Below, in pieces: positions 45,598-54,755 of a DNA stretch of 64,000 nucleotides. This stretch comes from Pohlia nutans. Its lineage: Eukaryota > Streptophyta > Bryopsida > Bryales > Mniaceae. The DNA is taken from contig CM040086.1 of assembly GCA_022496805.1 (NCBI GenBank), positions 3,164,501-3,228,500 of the forward strand. The letters run 5' to 3'. The first letter of the stretch is position 1, and every line of letters starts with the position of its first letter. A program made the translations under genes and the position numbers. The notes beneath the pieces are model-generated. The model was not told where the DNA came from. It saw only the letters and a program-made list of their open reading frames with translations, and ran no database searches.

Positions 45598-47179
45598 TTA
45601 CCTGGATTCACAATCGCTTTGTTCTTTGCAGCCCAATCGCTTTGTTCTTTGGCACCTTGACACATTCACCAGGTAGTAAATGGTACAAGAATGATGGTGA
45701 ATTTTTGGTGAACACTTGCTAAATTGAACAACCACTTGCAAATTGCTATAAATTGCAGTTTGGCAGTAATATTTACTTGGCAGTGAATAGGTGTTATTTT
45801 TTGAATTCATATGATTGCAAAAACTCCCAAAAGTGCCTTTATTGATGGTTATAGATTCTTCTACCATATCTGCACAAGCTCGCTGCAGTCCCTGAGTTGT
45901 GGTGCGCACCTGTTTTCTCAGACCCTGTGAGTGCAGATGCAACATTTGACGATCAAACAACAATTCCAGCTTTTTTTGTTCCACTTCTTTATTACAGATC
46001 CTGTCCGGGCATGCTTCTCTGATTGTACACGTAACACCAATAATTCAAGTTAGCAAAGAATCTGAGGATCACAGGTCAAAGCAACAGCATGAAAGAACAA
46101 GAAATCTTACACCTTTATGGTGCCAAAATCATTTTTTATCCATATTACCTCATTTTCTTCAATGTCAACTTTACACTACACTAAAATTGTGATTTAGTGT
46201 TCAACAAGAACTCATCTCTTTTACCACAATTCTTTCAAAGGTGAGGAGAAATAGTGTCCCTACGTTACATAGGAGTTTGTCACTAGTCATTCCCACTTCC
46301 ACTGAGAGTGCGGTGTTCCTTTTAGGTGATGAGAGTGACATGAGCTGGCATGCCATATGTTTATTATAAAGTTGTCATTTGTCATTGGAACACTACCACT
46401 TCAAGAAGTTTTAATGGGACACTATATCTCCAAAAAGTCAAATAGTGTCCGTGTTCAGAAATAGTGACCCAAACACTAAATCACAATTTTAGTGTAGTTT
46501 AAGTAAGAAAAATGACCATGATACATAACTACTACATAAGATATGCTAAAGATATTTGAGATACATCAGTAAACTTAGTAAACTTAGGAAGGGTCATTTA
46601 TAGGTACATCAAAATGACACTAATGCTTACATCACCGTGACATGCCATTTTATGTCAAATAACCCTTTCTAAGTTTGTTTCAAGCTACCCCTGTTGCATT
46701 TAAGGTAACAAATGTAGAATCTAAAGTGAGCCTTAATTGAAGCAATAAGGAGGCGAATACCTCATCATAGGAGACACAATCTGGAAAGGATAGGATATTG
46801 ATGTGATATGAGAATGAAAGGATGACTTGCAAGAATGACGCAGCAAGGTCATGGTGGTCCAGAGCCCAGATAAGCATAACCAGACACATCCATACCAATT
46901 ACATCACTGCACACTCAGAACTCATTTCTGACAGACCTTTGGCAATTAACCACCGTAACTTAGTTCAGGACATAACCTGTGGAAACTCTCCAACCACATG
47001 TGTACACAACATCATATATCAGACTTTGATACTTATAAGAGAGTGTGAGAATAAGAGGTTCAGAATTTGATACTTATAAGAGAGTGTGAGAATAAGGGGT
47101 TCAGAGTGTAAGTAAATTCAGACCTGTTTCTACACTGTACCTGTTTCATTTTTGCAGCAAAGTCAGACAGACGTTGCAT
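45598..47179 (-). CDS. tentative small gene with a 20-nt micro-exon, function unknown
   Basis: Minus-strand pieces: 47179-47141 (MQRLSDFAAKMKQ), 46780-46761 (20 bases) and 46018 downwards. All have GT-AG borders and the phases agree, giving IVSPMMREACPDRICNKEVE then QKKLELLFDRQMLHLHSQGL. The amphipathic, Lys/Glu/Leu-rich stretch looks like a short coiled coil. If the last exon is read through to its first stop (45598) the protein has 159 residues, but the part after about 45840 looks non-coding, so a further splice is likely. The real start may lie upstream, since an acceptor-like site stands just before the in-frame codons preceding the ATG. I do not recognise the family. Intron 2 holds an inverted-repeat MITE (46174-46497), intron 1 holds none. 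Confidence 0.35.
46174..46497. mobile_element. CACTA-like MITE, ends CTACACTAAAATTGTGATTT
   Basis: The ends CTACACTAAAATTGTGATTT and their exact complement (to 46497) make a 324-base inverted-repeat element. Internal blocks are shared with 41554-41873. No clear target duplication. Confidence 0.65.
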
Positions 47180-47284
47180 TATTATTTCCGCTCGTTCCTG
47201 CCGAAGAGACACTCACGTGTGTGCTGCAAGACGCGGACTGACGTATCTCGATATGCTGAGATAGAATTCTTGGCTTTTAACTTA

Positions 47285-47572
47285 GAGCAGCTCCACCGCA
47301 GCTATCCCTCGCACTCCAGAACTAAATGAAAAGTCCCAAGGGCCTTCCATAATGCCTCTTGACTCTGGATCCTAGCGTGTTAAGAAACGGCCCTCCAAAT
47401 CACTATTTAGTTTACTATATCCCTACATTCTACTTGTGATTGGTCCATTGACTATTTAATGTGCACTTTTGATGTGTGAGGGGCCTCCAAGGGAGTGTAA
47501 GTGCAAGGGCTCTTCAAATGTAAATGAATAATTTGAGCAAGTCATCTCTAGCGTGTAGGAGTGGGGATGCTC
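47285..47572. mobile_element. PIF/Harbinger-like MITE, ends GAGCAGCTCCACC
   Basis: GAGCAGCTCCACCGCAGC at the left and the complement of GAGCATCCCCACTCC at the right, flanked by TTA and TAA. The tips belong with the AGCATCTCCAC group at 15729 and 16684. Confidence 0.58.
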
Positions 47573-47769
47573 TAAAATCAGCCTTTAGTGCCCACCCATG
47601 AGAAAAACCCTGGACACATGAAATGTACACCCCTGGTACATTCCTTCCATAAAACACCGACACACACATTCACTAGTTTCTGCTCACGATCAAACAACAA
47701 TCGGTTGAACTGAAGTTAACTGGGTGCTACAAAAGCAAATTACACTGTAGCTTTAGTCGGGGAAAAGAA

Positions 47770-47905
47770 ACAACTAAACCCTAATTTGACAGCTAAACCC
47801 TAATTTGATAAAAACACGGAGAGAAACCGTAAAACCGTAAAACCCACGCGATGACACAATCATTCTCTCTGATCCACAAAACTTCTGCAGAGCTCCAACC
47901 CTAAA
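47770..47905 (-). promoter_or_regulatory. telo-box cluster, probable 5' region of a minus-strand gene
   Basis: Two AAACCCTAA motifs (47777-47785 and 47795-47803) and CCAACCCTAAAC near 47897 are plant telo-boxes, common in promoters and 5' leaders of housekeeping genes. On the minus strand they would lie upstream of the tentative small gene. The lipase gene starts 0.7 kb away on the other strand. Confidence 0.35.
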
Positions 47906-48317
47906 CTTCACCGGAGGATCCAAAACACTCGCAAAAGAGTTCTCGGTTTACGCGCATCGCATACGTTTCACATGTGGCCCGAGATGGGACAATATTGACA
48001 CCCATACATATTTTGCTGAAGAAAATTTCTGGACATGAGAAACACGGCTCGCAATGATCATGATGCAGGTGATCGTACACGGACGAACGAAAAGTTTTTG
48101 TTGTTACGCGCTCTTCCGTCGCGTGCGGACCAAACGGACGCAGAAATTCTGAATCGTCGTTCGTCCGTTGACGGAGCTTCTGATCGTCGCCCTGCCTGCC
48201 TGCCCGGTTATCATCCTATCTGGTTGCGTAGACTGTAATTCCTCATGGATCATCGTCTCTTATGGGGGAGTATTATAAAACGAGCGGAGTGTTTGTTTGT
48301 TTGTACATTAGAGTTAA

Positions 48318-48480
48318 CCGAAAACAGAAGAGGAAAACAGAAGAGGAGTTTCACGCCCCATAGTGGCGCAGGGTCTCTTTAGATTATTCTCCAACTCACC
48401 TTGAACTAGTTTTGTCGTTTTTTTGAACTGAAAATGAGTTGAAGGTGAGTTTCCACTTTGAGACACTCGTTTTGATCAAC
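48318..48480 (+). repeat. lipase upstream segment duplicated downstream at 52755-53280
   Basis: The stretch GAAAACAGAAGAGG ... GTGGCGCAGGG ... AGATTATTCTCCAACTCACC ... CCACTTTGAGACACTC recurs in the same order and strand downstream of the lipase gene. It is probably promoter or 5' leader. Confidence 0.78.
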
Positions 48481-48576
48481 TCTATTATAGTATGAGTATT
48501 ACGTTTTAAAGAGCTTGATGAGATTGATACAATGCAGAGGTGACAACACGAGCTCGGTTTCGCACACTTTGCAACC

Positions 48577-51500
48577 ATGGGGAGGAGCTTCTTTCTCGCT
48601 TTACTACAATTGGTGACGCTTGTTGTGGCGATTGGCGCTGAAGAAGAGGAGAAAGGCATGTGCGGGACGGTGGTGGGCAGGACGGGGTACCCGTGCCAGG
48701 AGTACACAGTGGAGACGCAGGACGGCTTCTTGTTAGGGTTGCAGCGAATCTCGCACGGAACTGCCATTGAAAAATCCCGCAAACTTCCCGTGCTGTTGCA
48801 ACATGGTTTGTTGCAAGGCGGAGATAACTGGGTGCTCAATCTGCCCAGCCAGTCGCTGGGGTTCATCCTCGCGGACGAAGGCTTCGACGTGTGGATTGCC
48901 AATGGGCGCGGTACCCGATGGAGCCACGGCCACAAGACGTTTTCCAAGCGCGACAAGGAGTACTGGGACTGGACGTGGGATGAGCTCGCGGAGTTCGACT
49001 TGCCCGCCATGCTCACGTTCGTCACCACCACCACGGGCTCCAAGGTGTTCTACGTCGGACATTCCCAGGTAACAACAAAAACCAAATACTCCCTCCGCCC
49101 CAAAGTTATTGTCATGTTTGAAAGTGCTTTTTTAAGGAGGTCATATTGTAAGAAACATGATTAAAAAAGGTTCCAAATTATGTCACTAGAATGATTGAAG
49201 AACATTGCATGTGTTCATTGCAACCTAAATAAAATTAGCCACAAGGAAGTATTTATTTGACCTCCTTCAAAAAGCACTTTCAAACATGACAATAACTTTG
49301 GGACGGAGGGAGTAAAGAATTATGCGTCATGCCAGCATGTGTTACTTCTTCGACAAATCTTTGATAAGACCGTGACATCTTCATTCGTTGACATTGCATC
49401 TTGAGTTCCAGAATTTTGTACAAGGAAGCCCTTGACAACAATCACTTCAATAGCTCCTAGATTGTTGCACACCATATAGATTGAATCCAAAGCATATCCT
49501 GTTTGTCAGATGAACAATAAGATGGGTGCACTCATAGAACAACTTCACCCCTAAAGGACCAAGTAGCCCGAATTGGGCCTCATGTTTTTGTTAGCAGTTT
49601 TGAGTGGACTTCCTTTTGTTCAATTTCTTTTTTGTTTTTTACCAACATATGCACTGTTCTTCACTGATTTCAGTGATATAAAATTCAGTCTCTGAATTTT
49701 TTTTTCACAATATGATCAATTGAATCCAAAGCATATCCCTGTTTGTCAGATGAACAATAAGATGGGTGCAGTCATAGAACTTAACCCCTCATGTTTTTGT
49801 TTGCAGTTTTGAGTAGGTTCTATGTGAACTTCCTTTTGTTCAAATTTGACCAACATATGCACTGTTCTTCACTGATTTCAGTGATATAAAATTCAGTCTC
49901 ATCTGAATTTTGAATTTGTTATTTTAAAACCATGAATCCTTGGTCCTTTAGGGGATCCCGTTGAAGGTTAAGAATGTTTTAGAACAACTTAACCCCTCAT
50001 GTTTTTGTTAGCAGTTTTGAGTAGGTTCTATGTGAACTTCCTTTTGTTCAAATTTGACCAACATATGCACTGTACTTCACTGATTTCAGTGATATAAAAT
50101 TCAGTCTCATCTGAGCTTTGAATTTGTTATTTTAAAACCATGAATCCTTGGTCCTTTAGGGGGTTCCGTTAAAGGTGAAGAATGTTTTAGAACAACTTAA
50201 CCCCTCATGTTTTTGTTAGCAGTTTTGAGTAGGTTCTATGTGAACTTCCTTTTGTTCAAATTTGATCAACATATGCACTGTACTTCACTGATTTCAGTGA
50301 TATAAAATACAGTCTCATCTGAGCTTTGGATTTGTTATTTTAAAACCATGAATCCTTGGTCCTTTAGGGGTCCCTAAGAATGTTATGGCCGTTTGGGAGC
50401 CTTTGATAAGACTATGGCATTCTTGTACAGGGGACGATAATGGGGTTAGCGGCGTTCACGCAACCGGCGGTAACAGACATGCTAGCGGCGGCGGCGTTGC
50501 TGAGTCCAATTTCATATCTAGACCACATCACGTCGGCGTTCATCAACAGCGCGGCGCACCACTACATCGACAGGATGGTGAAGACGATGGGGGTGCGCGA
50601 GTTCAACCTGCGCAATGAGGTGGGCAGTGATCTCAGAACCACTTTATGACATTTAGAACATTAATATGCGACCTCCCACATAAATGGTATCTACTTTTGC
50701 TACCCAGTGCATACAATACTCACAATACCTCTATAATATCCAGCAAAACCCTTGATATAGTAAGGTGATATCATGATGATATCTGCGGATATCACCTCAT
50801 GAAGTTGCTACATATTTAGGGCCGCTTCACACTATGGCCGTCCAAGTCGAGTGGCCGTCGGATTGAGAGTCCAAACTTTGTTGAGAGTCCAAAGAAATCT
50901 ACTGAAAATAGGCAATAAAATATAGTTTTCATTTTTTATGAAAAGAAATCGATGGCCTCTCAACGACCATGGTGACGGGTCTTGCAAAATGTAGGACCCA
51001 AACTTCCTCTCGAGAGGCCGTCACCTTGGTCAAAAAGTGTTGCCATGTAAGCATTTTGAAGGTCCACGGACTTTGGACTTTGGCCTCTAGTGTGAAGGGT
51101 CGAGAGGCCGAAACCATGGTTTCTTGCAATTTGATTGGTGGAAACCGACTGCCTCTCGACCTTCGGCCATAGTGTGAAGCGGCCCTTATATCATGATGAG
51201 CATCCTCGCTACATTTCAATTTTTTTCCATTTTTTGGGTAGAAATCCAGCTAATTTTAGCCAGTTTTGATATCACTGGAGGTGGGGGTGAGGCTCATGGA
51301 CTACGTGTGCGAGCGCGGCGACGTGGACTGCGGCGACCTCCTGGCGTCCATCACGGGGCCCAACTGCTGCTTCAACGCCACGCGCATCCCCTACTACCTG
51401 CAGTTCGAGCCGCACTCCACGTCCCTCAAGAACCTCGCGCACCTCGCGCAGATGATCCGGCGCGGCACGTTCGCGAAGTACGATTACGGCTTGCTGGGCA

Positions 51501-51802
51501 ACCTCCAGCACTACCTGAGCTTGTCGCCGCCGGAATACGACCTCTCTCTCGTCCCGGCCTCGTTGCCCTTGTGGATGGCCTGGGGTGGCAACGACGCGCT
51601 GGCGGATCCCGTGGACGTTGCGCGCACAATTCGGGAGCTCCAGCGCGCACCCGAGATTGTGAGCTTGCCTGAATACGGCCACATCGACTTCGTTCTCAGC
51701 ATCCAAGCCAAGGAAGATTTGTACGACAGCATGATTTCTTTCTTCCGAGCTCATGCAGATCGTTGCAGCGACATTGCTCAAGTCTCACTCTCATCTGTCT
51801 AG
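48577..51802 (+). CDS. secreted triacylglycerol lipase (plant acid-lipase family), 400 aa
   Basis: The exons are 48577-49068, 50431-50619 and 51281-51802, phase 0, 164+63+173 residues, the usual length for plant lipase 1/2-like enzymes. Residues 1-21 are a signal peptide. The AB-hydrolase lipase region (GYPCQEYTVETQDGFLLGLQ) and the oxyanion segment HGLLQGGDNWVLN follow. FDVWIANGRGTRWSHGHK is a family block. The catalytic triad is S163 in GHSQG (split by intron 1 after GHSQ), D332 in WGGNDALADP and H361 in YGHIDFVLS. ITGPNCCFN is also conserved. It should hydrolyse acyl esters in a secretory or extracytoplasmic compartment. Intron 1 (1362 bp) holds a Stowaway MITE and a 208-bp tandem repeat. 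Intron 2 (50620-51280) is exactly a transposable element plus its target duplication; see the finding. Exons are GC-rich relative to the flanks. Confidence 0.93.
49089..49312. mobile_element. Stowaway-like MITE, copy 4 (lipase intron 1)
   Basis: CTCCCTCCGCCCCAAAGTTA at the left, GGGACGGAGGGAG at the right, TA at 49087-49088 and 49313-49314. It begins 20 bases after the splice donor. Arms complementary over about 100 bases. Confidence 0.92.
49481..50385 (+). repeat. 208-bp tandem repeat derived from piggyBac-like family 3 (lipase intron 1)
   Basis: Units starting TTAACCCCTCATGTTTTTG are at 49781, 49989 and 50197, a period of 208 bases. Each ends CCATGAATCCTTGGTCCTTT. A related, longer copy lies at 49548-49712 (CACCCCTAAAGGACCAAG). 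A flanking block (GAATCCAAAGCATATCC, GATGAACAATAAGATGG) is duplicated at 49484 and 49717. It looks like a family-3 element amplified in tandem. Confidence 0.82.
50625..51277. mobile_element. CAGTGATCTC-ended element forming lipase intron 2 (introner-like)
   Basis: The ends CAGTGATCTCAGAACC and the complement of CAGTGATATCAAAACTGG are flanked by GAGGTGGG at 50617-50624 and 51278-51285. It is 653 bases, of which 370 are a nested PIF-like MITE with its TTA. The remaining 283 bases match 6341-6653. The 8-base duplication and CAGTG tip favour hAT; the 8-10 base flank of copy 1 leaves Mutator-like possible. Splice donor and acceptor lie in the two duplication copies. Confidence 0.88.
50819..51185. 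mobile_element. PIF/Harbinger-like MITE nested in lipase intron 2
   Basis: The termini GGGCCGCTTCACACTATGGC and their complement are flanked by TTA (50816-50818 and 51186-51188). The related element at 6341-6653 has the unoccupied site CATATTTATACCATGATG with a single TTA, which confirms the insertion. Confidence 0.9.
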
Positions 51803-51829
51803 TGCTTGTGGTGAGTTTCATTTGGCAAA

Positions 51830-52515
51830 CTACACTCTCTTCTCTTCAATCTTACTACCTTTTTCACTTTGAATGTGTGTCGTTGTGGCCTAGAAAGTCA
51901 TTTCATGAAGTGGTTTGTGTGTAGATTGAAGGTCATAGCTTATGGCATTTTCAACATCTTCTATTGATCTGTCTTGTGTATAGCTTCTTTAGATGCTCCT
52001 TTTCTGGATTCAATGTTCAGATATACATGTATATATTTTCTCCACCTTGGGTAGTTGTCCTCACAACTATTACAGTGCCCCTGTTTCATATAAGAGAAAA
52101 GGTTTCACTTCAAATTCTTTTAGCACAATTTCAAAAATGAAGTTCACTTTCTACTTTTTCTACTTTCTACACTCTCTCCTCTTCAATCTTACCACCTTTT
52201 TCACTTTGAATGCGTGTCACAGTCAATGTCGTTGTGGCCTAGAAAGCCATTTCAGAGGTCATCATGAAGTGGTTTGCGTGTAGATTGAAGGTCGTTGCTT
52301 ATGGCATTTTCAACATCTTCTATTGATCTGTCTTGTGTATAGCTTCTTTAGATGCTCCTTTTCTGGATTCAATGTTCAGATATACATGTATATATTTTCT
52401 CCACCTAGGGTAGTTGTCCTCACAACTATTACAGTGCCCCTGTTTCATATAAGAGAAAAGGTTTCAGTTGTTCAAATTTTTTTAGCACAATTTCAGAAAT
52501 GAAGTTCACTTCTAC
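51830..52515 (+). repeat. tandem duplication downstream of the lipase gene
   Basis: Two copies of about 320-345 bases (51830-52150 and 52168-52515) share CTTCAATCTTAC, GATTGAAGGTC, TAGATGCTCCTTTTCTGG and AGATATACATGTATATATTT. They cover the likely 3' untranslated region. Confidence 0.85.
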
Positions 52516-52754
52516 TTTTATTCAATGAAGTGCATGTAATCTGAAATTGCCTCCTTTTGCACATGGGTCAGAAAAGGGTGATTAATTTTATTGCTCTTTA
52601 TAATTGATTTTGGTGAGTAGTCATAGAAATATGGAGTTTCTTTGCCAGTTCATATTTCTGCTTTCATGATTGAAGATGGGATGTGGTAGAACAGAAAGTC
52701 ATACTTCCAATGTGTAGAATGAAGTGGTCATCAAGGTCCACAAACAATAGTGTT

Positions 52755-53280
52755 ATCTGAAAACAGAAGAGGATTTGAAGAGGAGTTTGCTCTCTATAAT
52801 TACAATTTTTGACAAGCAATGTTCATGAATAGTCCCCATAGTTGGGTCTCTTGGCTTGGGGGAACTTGTGGGAACTCTCCTTTAACATTAGGGAGGTCAC
52901 AAGTTTCACATACCCATGGTGGCGCAGGGCCTTGCTTTAGATTATTCTCCAACTCACCATAGACTAGTTTTGCAGTGTTTTTGAACTCAAAACAAGTTTA
53001 TGGTGAGCTTAACCCCTAAAGGTCTGAATGTGCCTTTGCGGCCAGTAGAATACGTTGTATTTTGGTTGTATTTGGAATGAATTCACACCTTCAATGAGTT
53101 TGAGTTCAAAAGAGAAGTTGAGAATTAGATCGATGTGGTTCTACTGAGCTACTGAGATCTTCATTTAGAGTTTCTTATCACTAGCAAATTCCAATTATAC
53201 GACAGCGTATATACTATCCCCATGGGACGTTTAGGGGTTAAAGTTTCTTTCCACTTTGAAACACTCTTTTCAGTTAAATC
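52755..53280 (+). repeat. second copy of the lipase upstream segment, interrupted by a MITE
   Basis: It matches 48318-48480 (GTGGCGCAGGGCCTTG, AGATTATTCTCCAACTCACC, CCACTTTGAAACACTC) and is interrupted by a segment at about 52790-52895 and by the family-1 element at 53009. No second lipase coding region follows, so the tandem gene copy has been lost or never existed. Confidence 0.72.
53009..53241 (-). mobile_element. piggyBac-like MITE family 1, copy 6 (reverse)
   Basis: TTAACCCCTAAAGGTCTG at the left, GGGACGTTTAGGGGTTAA at the right. It lies inside the duplicated promoter segment, at a place that is uninterrupted in the upstream copy (GGTGAGTTTCCACTTTG at 48454). Confidence 0.82.
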
Positions 53281-53281
53281 T

Positions 53282-53910
53282 AATGCCTTTAGAATTCATG
53301 TTGCATTTGAATAGGAGTGGAAATAAAAGAAGTGTATGTGACTGTGGACTTTGTAGAAAGAGATGATACTGTATATGAGGGTCGGATTTTGAAATGTCGA
53401 CATCACCCTAAGCAAATTGCAAGATTACATGTAGCACTTTTTGAACAAAAATAGTTCATTTATGTTGACGAAGTAGGGTAGTTGCAAAAATTCAAAAATT
53501 GTGCATTTTCAAGAGTTACTTCCTAACTATGTGATTGAGAGTAACCTTAACCTGCCGCTAAGTTAATAAAGTTCTGTTTTGAAACTTAAATCAAAATACC
53601 AAAGGTGTCCCGCATTCAAAGGTTTGTCCTATAATTGAATCAAATGCCCTCTTGGGCAATTTTATAAGTGACCGAGCACCCCCTATGGTACAAGTGTTGG
53701 AAAGAAATGTAGAATCAAGGTTGGATACCTCATTGTGTTGTATGTGAAAAAGAAAAAAATGAAGCATTTAATTTTGTCCAAACTACCGATTGTATAGATA
53801 CCTTTACACTTTTTTTAAGTGAAATGGGATGAAACATTTTTACACTTTTTTAAAGAAGATCAAGGATGTGTGATGAAGTGATCGTAAACTTCATTGAAGT
53901 TGTGTTGGTA
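53282..53910. other. AT-rich spacer, nothing recognised
   Basis: No terminal repeats, no coding signal on either strand. Confidence 0.35.
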
Positions 53911-53912
53911 TA

Positions 53913-54353
53913 AGGTAGCGGACCATATTCCCGACTGATTTTCAGATTGGGATAGTTGGAATTGTGAAAGCAAAATTTTATAAATTTTGGGTGCCTTCCA
54001 AAACGAGTGCAAAGGCATCTGCAAAAAAAACAAAAAAATTCAACGTGTCTATGATTTCCTACAAATTTCTAAAGTGAACAATGTAGACTGGCCACTTGTA
54101 GAGCATAGAGTACGTGGTATCTCCACAGGTTGGTTTTCCAAAATTGAGGGCTCAATGTCCCAAACCCGGCTACCTATACGCTGTGACAAAGACCGCGTTG
54201 TTCCCAAAATAATAGTATACCTAATTCCGTCCACTATATAGTAATTTACCTCCCCGGGTGCTTCTACAAATCTGGCTGGGCAGATTTTGAGACCCAGCCT
54301 CAAATCCATAGGGGTCACCATTTAGACCCGGTCGGTTTTATGGTATGCTACCT
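53913..54353. mobile_element. AGGTAG-family element 3 (TA-flanked)
   Basis: AGGTAGCGGACCATATTCCC at the left and the complement of AGGTAGCATACCATAAAACC at the right, flanked by TA (53911-53912 and 54354-54355). The CCGAC motif follows both tips, as in 21034-21429. Confidence 0.65.
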
Positions 54354-54755
54354 TAACACCTCATAAATGAGCGAGTGATATCATGAAGGAGCGAGTGTAC
54401 AAATCTAAAGATAACACTTTGGAAGAATATATGCTAGGAATCCCATTCAACTGAATGCAAACCCTTCATTGTCCAAGCCCAAAGCAAGAGGAAAAGAAGC
54501 AGATAGTGAAATGGGAGAACCACTTTCCATGTTGAGCATCACAATTGCGAACTGCACACATGTTTGGAGAAGTGTGAACTCTTTACTGAACATTTTTGCA
54601 ACAAAGGGCAAATTAAGAAAAAGGAATCGTGGGGGGTAATGTTACAAAGGGCATGTGCCCAGCGCCCTGTCCTGACTTACACAAAGGTTGAAATGAAAAA
54701 AGGAAAGGAAAAAAAAACCTACTTTCTCTGTGTATCAAAAGTTCTACACTGGCGC

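Noticed and set aside
48396..49164. ORFs antisense to, and out of frame with, lipase exon 1, and the exon-1 ORF running on into intron 1
   Set aside because: The lipase frame with GHSQ and the donor at 49069 explains the exon. The extension is Stowaway sequence.
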